A stretch of DNA of 64,000 bases from Poecilobothrus nobilitatus (GCA_947095535.1 OX352772.1:162907162-162971161), one strand, 5' to 3'; counted from the first letter of the stretch, positions 13,063 through 25,794 are shown. Numbers and translations are program-made. Notes: generated by a model from the letters alone, not told the origin.

Positions 13063-16000
13063 ATTGGTCAGTTATCTGAGGCGCAAAAGAACGCCTTAGC
13101 CTGGGCCAAAACAGTAGTAGACCAAGTCAAACCCCAAGAAGGGCAAATCCCAGCTTCATCGAAGGGCCTTATGTCCAAGAAACAGAGGTGACAAGATGAA
13201 CCACAGGGTAATTCCAAAAAAGCTGGGTTACTAGGGAACAACCAGATAACCAAGCCGTTCAGTGAAATTGCACAACGATAGCTTAATTCTTGCAATAATT
13301 AATGAGAGGATAGAGGATGGGGGTATTTCTCCCAGTAGCTGGAAGAAGGTTGTTGTTTCTCTAAACCGGGTCGACCACCCTGCTCTAGGGACGCTGGCTG
13401 GAATCAAGACCACTTCCAATGATCAACCTTCGCTGATCAGAGATCGGTAGATCTCTACAAGCAACCGATAGATGTGGTGGGGATTCTGTGGTGGGGGCCA
13501 AGCTTAAAGTCGTAAGTAAGGAGGAAATCCCTTACAGGCCAAGAGCTATAGAACGTGCCGAAGCAGACACAATTATTAAAATGATGAAAGTTTCAAATCC
13601 CCAACTCCAACGCACAATTCGAAGATTACCAAGCTGGCAGAGGTAGTAGGAGAATCCCGACTGGTGCTTATCATAGTCGATAAGGACTCCCTACAACCCC
13701 AAGTTCCCATCCTCAATAGACTTTGAGGATGAAGCTAATACTACGGTGGTGGAGATTAAGGATGGCTCAGGTAGTGAAGCTATTCCAAATTAATCGTCAT
13801 CACTCGAAAGTGGCTCTTCCCGCACTTGAAATAATCCTCAAGATTTGAGGGTGAGTGATCGAAGAGCCATGGGTGGCAAAAGAAAACTGGTTCATAAACA
13901 CAAGATACCAGGTTATAGCTTGTTCTATAATAAAGAGGTATGGAAATCTAGAGCTTGTATACTTGCTAAAACTACTTTAAATTTAACTTTTGTGTTTAAT
14001 TACAGTGATGCTGATCTGATCGCAGCGAGCGTAAAGCTAAAACACTGAAGGCTCTGGGTTGTTGGGGAGTATTTTCCTCATCTTACAGGGTTAGTAGCGG
14101 ATGCTAGAAGGATGAACATTGCAGTAATCATAAGTAGCGACGCCAGTGCTCACCATGACATCTGGAGTATCTCGGATACCAATGAAAGAGGTGAGTCATT
14201 TTTTTATTACATTTTAAGTTCTAACTTTCTTAACAGTAACATTGGTAAGGAACCTACCTTTGTTACTAGTAACATGCAAGAATTCCTGGGCATAACCTAA
14301 GTCTCAGACTTTATTTATTTTAAAATAAAGTCATGGAAAATTTCTGATGAGCATTCCTTTTCAAATCACAGATACTTTGAGTTCAGTCTGCACGAAAGCC
14401 CCCCAATAACGTCAGTATATCGAAACCTTAAAAGAACTAACTAGAACAAATATGGAGAGCACTTAAAGTCAATGTTTCCATCTTTAACTCGTGGAATTCC
14501 TAAAAATATCCAGGACCTAAAAAACCAAGTAAACGTTTTTACTAAGACCTACAATAAGTTCTTAGAGAATTCGCGTCCCATCAGTAAGCCTAGGTAAAAA
14601 TCTAAACCACCTTGTTGGAATGATGAAATCAAAGCGCTAAGGAAAGATAGTAGGAAGGCTTTTAATAGTATCAAAAAGAAAACATTAAAAGCAAAGGCAC
14701 GCGACTGGAGCTCTTATAAAATGGCTCTTAGTCAGTGCAAAAAACTACTTTAAAAAGCGAACAGAGACACCTGGAGACTATTCTGCGGAGGTATAGAAAA
14801 CGTTTCCGAGGTATCTAGACTTAGGAAAATCCTATCGACAAACCCCATGGTCCCTAGTCTTCTTAAAAAAGAGGATGGCAGTTTGGCTACCACAAGCGTG
14901 GAATTACTGTTGGAATTATTGTTGGAATTACTTTTAAAAACCCAAGTTCCTGGGTGCACTAATAATAGCTAAGAGGTGGCTTCTCTCTTGAATCCTCCCA
15001 ATACTATTACAGAAGTAGTGGTTACAGGAGACAAACTACAATGGGCTATAGGTAGTTTCAAGGCATTCAAGTCAAGGGGACCGGATGATATTATACCCGC
15101 TGAAATCCAGGACACTCCATCTACTACCCTGGCTTGGCTAAAAAGCATTTTCTTTGGTTGTCATCCATATGTCAGCCTCTCAACATGTTTACTGTAAAGG
15201 GAAGTCAGTAGTTGCCGCGCTTCACACCTTGAATAGCTCGGTTGACAGATCTCTATATTGCAAACATACTCTTTCAGCACTTATAGATATTGAGGGAGCC
15301 TTTAATAACGTCAATCAGACAACAATTCTGGAAGCACTCATAAGCCTAAGAATAGAAGCGGAGCTAAGGGCACGAACGACGACATTTTGTAGGTCCAACT
15401 CTAGACAGGAAGCTAAGTTGGAGGACTAGCATCTCCGAAAAAGTAAGGAAGTCCTCTCTAGCACTCTACTCGTGCAAAAAAGCCTTTGGTAGAAAATGGG
15501 GGCTTCAGCCATACATGAATTACTGGCTATACACATCCGTAATAAGACCCATACTTATTTACGGAGTCCTAGTATGGTGGAAGGCAATCCATAAAAAGGT
15601 CAGCCGCAAGGAAATCGAAAACTACACGTTCCCCACTTACTTCTTCTAGAAATCTCACGTGACGAGTATACCAAGGTGTGATAGTTGAAACTCGAAAACA
15701 GTGATGATCTTTGAAGGAGTACAGTTCTACACAGATGGTCACAGTATAGTTCTACACAGACAAGTTCTACAGTACAGTTCTACACAGAAAATCGGAACAT
15801 CAGTCATAACTTCCAACTACCAAATTCAAAAGCCTTGACTCTGTTAAATAGAAGCTTTTTGACTGTAAAGCAAATAGGCATTCTGTCAGCTAGTCAGGTG
15901 CGTTAAAATCTTTGGAATAAACATATAGAATCTCGAAGATTGTAATAAACTGTGGAAAGCTTTTTAATGATATGGCCAGACAGTTTAGCATTCAGGTTTG

Positions 16001-16150
16001 CTAGGTATCATTCAGGTTTGCTAGGTCATCGAGGTATTCCGGGAAATAAAAAGCTGATGAACTTGCACTAATTGGTACAAGCTTGCAACCTTGTACAATT
16101 TTTTGTTTGTTTTAATGCCCCCAATCACTGAGTGCAGTGCACATACTTGA
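13063..16150 (+). mobile_element. R1/I-group LINE with RNase H, decayed
   Basis: Higher GC than its neighbours, so of different origin. In order: gag-like remains with LSEAQKNALAWAKTVVDQV-type and EDGGISPSSWKKVVVSLNR segments (13,070-13,380); endonuclease remains DASAHHDIWSISDTNERGE, TFVTSNMQEFLGIT and SDEHSFSNHRYFEF (14,140-14,375); the linker with KPPCWNDEIKALRK (about 14,610); RT remains SFKAFKSRGPDDIIPAEIQ (about 15,055), then YCKGKSVVAALHTL and LIDIEGAFNNVNQTTILEAL (15,185-15,345). GHRGIPGNKK near 16,030 is the end of an RNase H domain. The DANAHH-type endonuclease block plus RNase H fits R1/I-group elements. The RT is heavily deleted and the YADD box is absent. Confidence 0.7.
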
Positions 16151-16242
16151 GTCCCGGACACCCTGTATATAGACAATACAAATAAAAATATACATAAACT
16201 TTGAATTAAAAATTTAAAACTTTTAAAATTAAAATTAAAAAA

Positions 16243-19213
16243 ATGCTGAAAAAATTTTTATTTGAACGTTACGCGAAAGAAAGCGGAAATATTTCGAGAG
16301 GGGTTTTGCGTTATCACCTACTAAAAGAGTAAAATACATTCGCGAAGCGATTCAATTTACGCGCGAAAACATATGAATTTAAAATCAATGATGTCCCCGA
16401 CAATGCAGAGCCTACGATTTGGATAAAAAATGTAATTGAAGATATACATTCACTTTTAACACAGAATATTCTTCCCTCTGATAAGATCCGCATAACATTT
16501 TGTGGTAAAGCAATTGAAAGGGGCCCCGGACGGATTAATTATAAAAATGCCGGTGAAATAACTCTGTTTTATGTCTGAGAAATGATTAGCAAAGTGTTTC
16601 AAAGCAATTCCTATGGCTTAAACACGGAAACATTTTGTTTAACTGTAACATCTGTACGGCTTCCAGTTGGACGAGAAAATTCAAGACAAAAGAAAGTCAA
16701 CACATATGACGAAGCTAAAGTGTAGAGGTTAATAAAGTGTAGAGGTTAAGTATAAACAACAAATATAATTTATTAGTTGTATTGCTAAAGTTGAAAATTT
16801 TATTATAAGAAAATAATATTATAAGAAAATTAGACAAAACACAAATCATTTACAAACTGAAAAAGCAAACAAATTAATGAACAATGCACACGTTGATGTA
16901 CCTGGTAAAGGATGTGGAATCTCAGAGCTAAAAAAATTTCAATCTTATTTAAAAAACCACAAAATTGTAGTTTATGTATATGGAACTAAAGGTCTTTAAG
17001 CTATTTTTGAAGGAGAATATAATACTGCAAAAAAAACTTAATTTAATGTACCAAAAGGGTCATTATAATGTTTTAGCGTCGTTAGCAGCATCTTTTTTTT
17101 TTTTTATTAATGTGAAAAATGTCATATATCTTATAATCATAAAAATGGACATAGATGTGGCGGTACATGTCCCTAATGCCAACAATCACCTGCTGGCCCA
17201 AAAGATCGCGTTAAGATATTATGCAAAGATAGTAATAGATTCCTCAGAGGCCATCAGTGCTATGACAATCATTTGGCATCGACATCAGTAAATTAAAAAA
17301 TGTCTGTATGCAAGTTAAAAAATGCTGTTAGCTGCTTGAAAACTTTTAGAGGAGATAAAAACCACACATGTGGAGAACGTTATTTATCATGCCAGATAAA
17401 AGAATCATGCAACCAGATAAAAGAAACATTGAAAAATTATTGAAAGATACAACTATTTTATACATATTTTATGATTTGAAAAGTCGGTAAGAAAAAATGA
17501 TAAAAGAAAATACATTTGGTAACATTAAACAGCAGCAGCCTTACTTGTGTGTTTTTTCAACTAGGTGTGATAAATGTTTAAATAATTTCATCCTAGTAAA
17601 TTGCGAAAATTGTTGTCAAAAAAATTTTTCACAAAAATATGCAAATAAAATAGAAGAAGATAATGTAATTTCTCGGTGTCTCATAAGGGACAGGCGTATG
17701 ACCATCAGTTTATATTATACGACATTTTACAAAATACCAGTCTAGAGCCCAAACTTATAATGCGTTGATCTAAAATTATACTTATGACTCTAGATGATGT
17801 CAATTTTATAGATTCATTAAATTATTTTCGCATGGCTTTATCAAAACTACCCAAAGCGTTTCATTTAGATGAAGAATTTAAAGGATATTTTCCGCATTTT
17901 TTCAATACATCAGAAAACAAAAATCATTACGGCCCGCTTCCTTCAATCGAATATTATAGTTCTGATACGATGAAAACATTGTGCTTTTTTAAAATGGTAT
18001 AACATAATTAAGGAAAAAGAATTTATTGCATTGACGATGTCAAAAATTTTAACTGCAATATGTCTAAAATTTCACAGCATGTTTTTAGATGAATGTTGAG
18101 TTAAACCATTTTGGGAAGTAGTGACGATAGCATCAGCTTGTAATTTGGTATATCGTCATAAGTTTCTTTAACCAAATACAATCGCACAGATTCCAAAAAA
18201 TGGTTACAGAAATGCAGACATTCAATCGGTTGAAGCGATTATAGGGCTAATTTTTGAAGAAGAAAAACGATGTATCAATATAAAACACGCAGCTAAAGGA
18301 AAAGAAGCTGCAATAGCAGTTGTTAAAGTGGACGGATTTTGTGCGGAAACAGATGTAGTATTTGAATTACACGGATGCTACTACCACGGTCATCCAATAT
18401 GATTTCAGCATAATCGAGACAAACCATTATGTGATGATAAGCAGCACACATTAAATGAACGCTACACAAGAACAGTTTCTAAATCAATTAAGAAGTATGG
18501 GGTAAGTATTATTATTTTTTTTTTTAATTTTTAATAATTTTTCAAATATGTTTAACATATTTTTAATATTTGATTTTCTTTTTTTTTAAAATACAAATTA
18601 ATTGAAATGTGGTCCTGTGAATTGCAGAGACAACTCGCAGCAAAGAATAAAAAATATTTAAACTCCCACCTCTTGATTCACCATATCAAATTAAATCCAC
18701 GAGATGTGTTTTACGGTGGTCGAACGAGCGACACCTACAACTATTATATATGTAAAGAACAAGAAAAAATTAAATTCATTGATGTTCGTTCTTTATACCT
18801 ATGGATGTGTAAAAATGGAAAATTTCCTGTTAGTCATCCGAAAATTTTTGTTGGACATGAAATTTGTTTCTTCTAAACTTAAAAGAAACAAATGGATTAA
18901 TTAAATGCAAAATACTACCACTAGAAGAGCTTTTGCACCCTGTGTTACCGTTAGAACAGAATAACAAATGTATGTTCTCGCTATGTCAAAGCGAAATAAA
19001 AACCAAGAACCATTATGTGGGCATACAGATGAAGAAAGTTCTTTGATCGGTACATGGGTGATCAATGGTAGGTAGTAAAAGCTCTTGAAAAGGGATATAA
19101 ATTAATTCTAGTATATGAAATATGGGAGTTTGAAATGTCGCAATATAAGAAAGAGTCAAATAATAAAGGATTATTATCATATATGATGAATAAATTTATA
19201 TTTTAAAACAGGG
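16243..19213 (+). pseudogene. Polinton/Maverick (adintovirus-like) DNA polymerase B, truncated
   Basis: Protein-primed family B polymerase of a Polinton-like virus, which would copy the viral genome. Seen in order: an N-terminal part with TETFCLTVTSVRLPVGRENS (16,630-16,690), GISELKKFQSYLKNHKIVV (16,920), Cys/His clusters CHISYNHKNGHRCGGTCPQC (17,110), VNFIDSLNYFRMALSKLPKAF and KGYFPHFFNT (17,800-17,910), VFELHGCYYHGHP (18,360), and NPRDVFYGGRT then FIDVRSLYLW, the usual VxSLYP palm block (18,690-18,810), and GTWVINGR (19,045). Introns or insertions may account for 18,505-18,600. The catalytic DTDS box and the C-terminus are missing: the gene ends near 19,213 against a minus-strand capsid relic. 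Stops and frameshifts throughout. Confidence 0.8.
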
Positions 19214-19246
19214 CTGGTGTGTTTAGTAAGATAAAGTCTCACATAA

Positions 19247-19617
19247 CTATGTTCCGTGCATTATCTTTCCATGGTTTTCACCATCCTTACCAAAAGAAAA
19301 AAAATTCAATTGAACATTGCATTGTTTTATTAATGAATGTAACAGATTATTAACTACACTAGGTTGTGGTATCAATTGTTTATCAGTTGTTTGATCATTA
19401 TTCCAAAGATTTCCATCTTTTTTAGTTATGTGCACCTTTACCCTCAAATATGTTGAAGATAAATCCCTATATGTATCACCATTTTCTAGATAAATGACTT
19501 CAATGGTTGATGAATTATCTAACGAAGCAAAAGGATTGTAACAAACTTCTTCAGATCGTAAAATGCTTGCCTTAAAAATGCTGATGGTGTTTTAAAAATA
19601 TCCATTTCAGATTTCAT
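19247..19617 (-). pseudogene. F54H12.2-like Polinton major capsid protein, N-terminal part
   Basis: Starts at ATG 19,617 with MDIFKTPSAF, then (after a frameshift near 19,550) GDTYRDLSSTYLRVKVHITK and VVNNLLHSLIKQCNVQLN, the signature N-terminal region of the double-jelly-roll capsid proteins annotated 'F54H12.2-like' in animal genomes. Only about 120 residues remain before truncation at 19,247. Its start overlaps the stop of the upstream gene as ATGA, an operon-like overlap suggesting that the two genes were neighbours in the virus. This capsid type differs from the one at 51-52 kb. Confidence 0.7.
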
Positions 19618-20063
19618 ATATTCTCTATTTTAATCAAAAATATCTTTTTTTTTCTATATTTGCTCTTAACTTGGTGTCGTTTTCTTATTAAATAACTTAA
19701 ACGTTTTAAAGCTGGTCTTTTTATAGTTTTAGTTTTTATATTTCTTTTCTTTTTCCCAGATCCACACATTTCATTAAATTTTCGAACAGCACCACATGTG
19801 ATATTTTTAACAATTTCTTTACCACGATCTTTCATCACTTCCTTGACATTTGCATCTGCTGCAATATCAGGTAATGCATTAATACAAGAGTTTGTAGCTT
19901 CGTTCTTTAATATATTTACATCTGAACTAAGTATTAGTTTTAAATATCTAATTAATCCACCGAAAAAAACTCCTAATCCTCGTCCTCTTTGATACGGTAG
20001 ACTTGAGTAAAACAAATGACCAATACCTTCTAAACCTCTTCCTGACTGAATCAAATAATACAT
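19614..20063 (-). CDS. Polinton-associated basic/glycine-rich virion protein candidate
   Basis: An uninterrupted 149-residue frame. N-terminal part LIQSGRGLEGIGHLFYSSLP then YQRGRGLGVFFGGLIRYLK, a middle with acidic and small residues, and a very basic tail (KKKRNIKTKTIKRPALKR). This N-terminal pattern, with glycine-rich motifs and 'GNFFGGLFRFIKP'-like text, recurs next to the F54H12.2-like capsid gene in insect Polintons. I infer a small virion protein, perhaps DNA- or membrane-binding like adenovirus pVI/pVII; this role is not proven. The frame ends with an ATGA overlap with the capsid gene. Confidence 0.6.
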   Translation of the reverse strand: MYYLIQSGRGLEGIGHLFYSSLPYQRGRGLGVFFGGLIRYLKLILSSDVNILKNEATNSCINALPDIAADANVKEVMKDRGKEIVKNITCGAVRKFNEMCGSGKKKRNIKTKTIKRPALKRLSYLIRKRHQVKSKYRKKKIFLIKIENI

Positions 20064-20479
20064 ACTTATAATATTATACTCGATTCATTTTGAAATGATG
20101 TATCTTTCTACAATGACATGCTTTATTTCTCTTTTAAAATGCAATAAAATTTTTGTAGGAATTGAACAATTGGAAAAATTTATCTTGTAACCTTATTTAT
20201 CACATAAAAGTATTGCAATACTATTAAATGATTTCTCTACTTTACAATACTGAATATTTGAATTTTACATGAACTTAATGGAGGTATATTGATTCACTTT
20301 CAATATGGTTCTCATTCTCTTATTTTTTATCTTTTGTAGCCTATTTATGTCTTCTTTATTGGCTGTAAATAAGAATAATGAAAAATATTCGAAATGTGGT
20401 TTAACCATGGTCTTATAAGTTTTTATTGATGTGGAAAGGCTGAGCTTTTTCCTAATTTTGTAAAAGAAATAACTTTTTT

Positions 20480-22065
20480 ATACCCGTACGATAGGATCGG
20501 GTATATTAAAATGACTCCTCCGTTTGTAACACCTCGAAATAAGCGAGCTAGATATACCTTCAAAGGTATGGATCGGATCAGAAAAAAATTCTAAGACTCT
20601 TGAGCCATGTCCGTCCGTCGGTCCGTCCGTCCGTCTGTCCGTCAGCACGCTAACTCAAAAACTAAGAAAGCTAGAATTTTGAAATTTACACAAAATATTC
20701 TGGGAGTAATTTGTAGGTTCCCTATTTTTTTTGGTTGAATTTGGACTAAACCTTAAGGTAGCTCTCGAACACCTAACTTTTAGATCCCCACATTTTTTTT
20801 GAAATAGAGTTATGAAATTTTAACTGCTGATAGATCTCACAAAAATAATAATTTTATTTTTAATAACTTCTTTTTGTAGCCCCACCCGTTACGGAGCTAC
20901 AGCTCCCCAAAAGTTCAAAAAAGCTCTAAATTTAAATTGTTATAACACAAGTTGTATACGGTATATCTTCATTTTGAAAACGCTAAATGATTACTACTTT
21001 TATTAGCTTTAAAAGTATATATACAATAAATATATATTTGTGGCATACCGTGTCTTAATTTACCGTTATGCGAAACTCAAATTTTGCCAAATCCTTTAAT
21101 CCTCCTATCTTCTAAACGGTTTAAGTTGGAAACTTGCAATTTTGACAGAAGTTAGATCTTTGAAAATAAGTATGAGTTATTTCAGAAATTTTTTTCACTC
21201 TCCGTTTAGGAGCTGTGAGGGGTCAAATACTGAAAATTTCCTAATTTTAAACACCTGTAACTTGAACACCTGTTAAAATTTGTTTGAAGTAATACACAAA
21301 AATTAAAGCCTCAACATTATACTCTTATTTCTGTTAACAACTTTTTTTAATAATATAGGGTTACTTTATAATTGACGAAAGTGTTACTTGATTTTTTCAA
21401 ATTTTCTAACAAATTTCTTTAACGAATTTTTTGCATTTTGTTTTACTCGATAATTTGAAATTATTGAGGATATAATGCGTAGTACAAAAAAAAAAAATTA
21501 AATATACAACATAACGGTTGCTTGAAGAATTTTTATTTATATGATATTGATATATAGACATACTTATATAATATCATGTTTATTTACATATCGTATATGT
21601 CACTAGTGAATGAATGATAAGAGTATAGATGTATATTATATAGCGCCGTATTTACATACATATATGTATTTTATTGTACTTATAAGAAATTATTCTGTCA
21701 ATGGAATATTTAAATATAATATAATATAATATTTAAAATTATATTTACTATTTTGTACTAAGTAAATTTAATATACATTTACCGCTTAGTATTAAATGGT
21801 ACTATAGAATATTTGAAAAAGTTTTGGATTGATAATCGTTATGTGGAAGGTTAAAATCTGCTTTTGAAGAATGTATAAACATATAGTTTGAATAGGTATA
21901 TGTACAACCCATATTTCTAGAAATTATAAAATTCACCCAAATTATTTTAAAATATTAAAATATTAAAAAAATAATATTATAAGCAGAGTGACAGGCTGTG
22001 AACATACTAACGGTTCGTACGGGTATCTAAGAGTTGACAAAGGCAACTGTATTCTTCCTCGTTTT
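20480..22065 (-). mobile_element. INE-1/DINE-1 (mini-me)-like nonautonomous element, copy A
   Basis: About 1.6 kb, bounded by TACCCGTACGATAGGATCGG on the left and a CGTACGGGTATC...TTCCTCGT end on the right, with short inverted TACCCGTACGA-type sequences near both ends. It carries the (GTCC)n tract near 20,610-20,640 typical of dipteran mini-me/INE-1 elements. No coding capacity. It is the mirror image of copy B and lies inside LINE copy 2. Inferred to be a Helitron/Helentron-related repeat; the family name is by resemblance. Confidence 0.75.
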
Positions 22066-22434
22066 GCTCCAATTTTACATACATAATACCTATGAGCTCT
22101 GAATTTTAATTTGTCGTCTATAATCACTATATATTTAATTTCTATATATTTAATAGATATTTAATTTCTTTAACAGGTGTTTAACACATATTATTGATTT
22201 TTACACTGTTTTGTGTTTCATCATTTATTGCCATGCATTTTGTCTTGGAAATATTTAGTTTAAGCTTATTAATTTCAAACTATTCATTTAAATTACTTAA
22301 ATCTTCATTAATTTTTCGAATACATACTTCAATGCTTTTATCAATGACGTAAATTAACGAGTCATCTGCAAAGAGTACTAATCTAGTTATTGAAACAGCC
22401 TTTTCCATATCATTGACAATTGACATATATCACA
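22066..22434 (-). pseudogene. LINE copy 2 RT palm fragment between two INE-1-like copies
   Basis: Read on the minus strand from 22,434: NDMEKAVSITRLVLFADDSLIYVID and then KINEDLSDLNE and KLNISKTKCMA. The FADD catalytic box is intact. The same blocks in the same order occur in the ORF2 at 43.8-46.4 kb (FADDALMYFV). The next upstream RT block lies at 24,030, on the other side of copy B. Confidence 0.75.
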
Positions 22435-24027
22435 ACGAGGAAGAATACAGTTGACTTTGTCAACTCTTAGATACCCGTACGAACCGTTAGTATGTTCACA
22501 GCCTGTCACTCTGCTTACAATATTATTTTTTTAATATTTTAGTATTTTAAAATAATTTGGGTGAATTTTATAATTTCTAGAACTATGGGTTGTACATATA
22601 TTCAAACTACATGTTTATATGTACATTCTTCAAAAGCAGATTCTAACCTTCCACATAACGATTATCAATCCAAAACTTTTTCAAATATTCTATAGTACCA
22701 TTTAATACTAAGCGGTAAATGTAAATTAAATTTACTAAGTACAAAACAGTAAATATAATTTTAAATATTATATTATATTATATTTAAATATTCCATTGAC
22801 AGAATAATTTCTTATAAGTACAATAAAATACATATATGTATGTAAATACGGCGCTATATAATATACATCTATACTCTTATCATTCATGCACTAGTGACAT
22901 ATACGATATGTAAATAAACATGATATTATATAAGTATGTATATATATCAATATCATATAAATAAAAATTCTTCAAGCAACCGTTATGTTGTTTATTTCTT
23001 TACATTTTTTTGTACTACGCATTATATCCTCAACAATTTCAAATTATCGAGTAAAACAAAATGGAAAAAATTCGTTTTAAAGAAATTTGTTAGAAAATTT
23101 GAAAAAATCAAGTAACACTTTCGTCAATTATAAAGTAACCCTATATTATAAAAAAAAGTTGTTAACAGAAATAAGACTATAATATTGAAGCTTTAATTTT
23201 TGTGTATTACTTCAAAAAAAATTTAACAGGTGTTCAAGTTACAGGTGTTTAAAAATAGAAAATTTTCAGTTTTTGACCCCTTACAGCTCCTAAACGGGGG
23301 GTGATACAAAAAAAATTTCTGAAATGACTCATACAATGACTTATTTTTAAAGATCTAACTTCTGTCAAAATTTCAAGTTTCCAACTTTAACCGTTTAGAA
23401 GATGGAAGGGTTAAAGAATTTTGCAAAATTTGAGTTTCGCATAACGGTAAATTAAGACACCGTATGCCAAAAATATATATTTATTGTATATATACTTTTA
23501 AAGCTAATGAAAGTAGTAATCGTTTGGCGTTTTCAAAATGAAGATATACCTTATACAACTTGTGCTATAACAATTTAAATATAGAGCTTTTTTGAACCTT
23601 TGGGGAGCTGTAGCTCCGTAACGGGTGGGGCTACAAAAAAAAGTTATTAAAAATAAAATTAATATTTTTGTGAGATCTATCAGTAGTTAAAATTTCATAG
23701 CTCTATTGCAAAAAAAATGTGGGGATCTAAAAGTTAGGTGTTCGAGAGCTACCCTAAGGCTTGGTCCAAACTCAACCAAAAAAAATAGGGAACCTACAAA
23801 TTACTCCCAAAATATTTTGTGTAAATTTCAAGATTCTAGCTTTCTTAGTTTTTGAGTTAGCGTGCTGACGGACGGACGGACGGACGGACGGACGGACATG
23901 GCTCAAAAGTCTTAGAATTTTTTTCTGATCCGATCCATACCTTTGAAGGTATATCTAGCTCGCTTATTTCGAGGTGTTACAAACGGAGGAGTAATTTTAT
24001 TATACCCGATCCTATCGTACGGGTATA
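22435..24027 (+). mobile_element. INE-1/DINE-1 (mini-me)-like nonautonomous element, copy B
   Basis: About 1,593 bp from ACGAGGAAGAATACAG to TCGTACGGGTATA, with a (GGAC)n tract near 23,870-23,895. It is nearly identical to the copy at 59,080 and an inverted copy of A. It interrupts the RT of LINE copy 2 between the GVLL block and the FADD block. Non-coding. Confidence 0.8.
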
Positions 24028-24029
24028 AA

Positions 24030-24515
24030 TAACAGCACTCCAGGAATTGATCCTCACGGTACTCTTAACAGAATATTAATTGCATCCGAAATAGCTTCGT
24101 TTACTCTCGTAATCCGTCTTCCATTACTTAGGTAAGATATAAACCAATTTAATTCATTATCTTGAATACGATATTTGTGAAGCTTATTGATTCTGATGTT
24201 CCTGTCCACAGTTTCAATAATTGTTGTTACTGTCCACAGTTTCAAAACCTCTTCTCAAGTCCAGAAAGACTGCCACAATACATTTTTTCTTATTAACTGC
24301 CATCTTTCAATTTGTAATTACTAGATTAAGTAACGATTCACAATTATGACCCTTTCTAAAACCAGATTGGTACTCTGAAATGAAATGATTTTTTTCAAAG
24401 TATATTTCAAGTTGGTTATATACTATATTTTCTTCTATTTTTTCTTCAATTGGTATCTTATTGATTGGTCTAAATTCGCTTCAAATTCGCTGCATTATAA
24501 TAAGTTTTCTCCCAC
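24030..24515 (-). pseudogene. LINE copy 2 RT fingers/palm fragment
   Basis: Minus-strand text from 24,515 to 24,030 shows IKYNLVKDP-like decay, then a QSGFRKGHNCESLL-type block (about 24,350), an AVFLDLRRGFETVD-like block (about 24,250), NELNWFISYLSNGRRITRVN (about 24,130) and the GVP-GSIPGVLL block next to copy B (24,035). These are the standard LINE RT motifs in order. At least three frame changes. Confidence 0.7.
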
Positions 24516-24520
24516 AGGAT

Positions 24521-25790
24521 CTTTCAAATTGAGTTTTTAAAAGTAGGCGCCTGTATAACACAATTCAAACATTAAACGCACCCATATATTATATGTCATT
24601 TTGACAGTTGAAGGTTTGCCATTTATAAAAATGGAGCCGTATACATTACAACAACGTGTTGAAAGTATTTAATTATTTTATGAAGATTGTCGTTGTAAGA
24701 AATGTATTTCGCACATTACGCGATGTTTATTGTCGACATAATCGTCCAACAAATTAGTAATATTGTGCGGAAATTTCATAAAACTGGTGCAGTGAAAGAT
24801 CGAGAAAGACATCAGTATGCTCGTGCCTGTCGTTCCCAAGAAAATATTGGTGCTGTGAGTGATAGTGTTATATCTGACCCCACCATTTCAATTTCCCGAC
24901 GTTCACAACAATTGGAACTTTCTGAGTCAACTGTATGGCGTATTATGCACAAAAATGTAGCATTGAAGGCCTACAAAGCTCAATTGACACAAGAATTGCT
25001 GCCACAAGATCATTCGATGCGTCGGGACTTTGCCCATTGGATACTGAAACAAAATGACGATTTAAAAAAAAAATCATCTTTTCGGAAGCAGCACATTTCG
25101 AGATCGGAGGCTGTGTTAATATATAAAACTGCCGTATTTGAGAAGAGAAAACCCTTGCGGGATCGAAGAGAAGCCAAGGTATCCACAAAGAGTCTCTGTT
25201 TGGTGTGCATTGTGGTCTGGTTGTGTGATTGGTCCGTACTTTTTCAAAAATGATGCTGGAAGAGCAATAACCGTCAACGGTACCAGATATCGCTAAATGA
25301 TCACAACTTTTTTATGACCAAAACTGAAAAATATTGATACTCAGGACATGTGGTTTCAACAAGATGAGGCTACGTGTCATACAGCCAGAGAAACGCTGTT
25401 ACTGCTTACAAAGTGTCCAGACCATGTTATTTCCAGATTCTTTGACGTGAATCGGCCTTCAAGATCCTGCGATTTGACACTTTTAGACTTCTTTCTCTGG
25501 GGCTATATGAAAGAATAATCTACAAGAATAATCCTCGAAATGTTGAAGCATTGAAAGCAGAAATTATTCAAGTTTTTGGTGAGATAGAGCCGCAACTATG
25601 TCAGAATGTGACCGAAAATTTTGATAAAAGAATCTGGTACTGTAGAGACGCATAGGTAGTCACATAGAAGATATAATTTTCAGAGTAAAAATGGCAAAGA
25701 TTGTACTTCAAAAATAAATATAAACTTTTTCAGTTTCAATTCAAATTCTATGTCTTTTAATTATTTACTTTTGAAAACTCAATTTGAAAG
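24521..25790 (+). mobile_element. Mariner-like transposon, decayed
   Basis: Inverted ends of about 25 bp: CTTTCAAATTGAGTTTTTAA at 24,521 and its complement ending at 25,790 (one difference), giving an element of about 1.27 kb, the usual mariner size. Inside, plus strand, the transposase relic shows a helix-turn-helix part (ISISRRSQQLELSESTVWRI, 24,885), LLPQDHSMRRDFAHWIL (25,000), RVSVWCALWSGCVIGPYFF (25,190), WFQQDEATCHTA (25,350) and SCDLTLLDFFLWGYMK (25,465); the last two carry catalytic acidic residues. A frame loss near 25,050 removes the first DDE/D region, so it is inactive. It sits inside LINE copy 2. Confidence 0.85.
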
Positions 25791-25794
25791 ACTT

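Noticed and set aside
13068..13295. Minus-strand frames at 13,068-13,419
   Set aside because: Antisense to the gag-like part of the R1/I-group LINE.
17071..17110. Poly-T interruption in the polymerase relic as an intron end
   Set aside because: A T-run expansion is enough; splice signals cannot be supported from one decayed copy.
20600..20645. (GTCC)n tracts as a CRISPR-like or satellite array
   Set aside because: Short simple repeat inside INE-1/mini-me-like elements; also at 23,870, 29,360, 53,692 and 60,500. No spacers.
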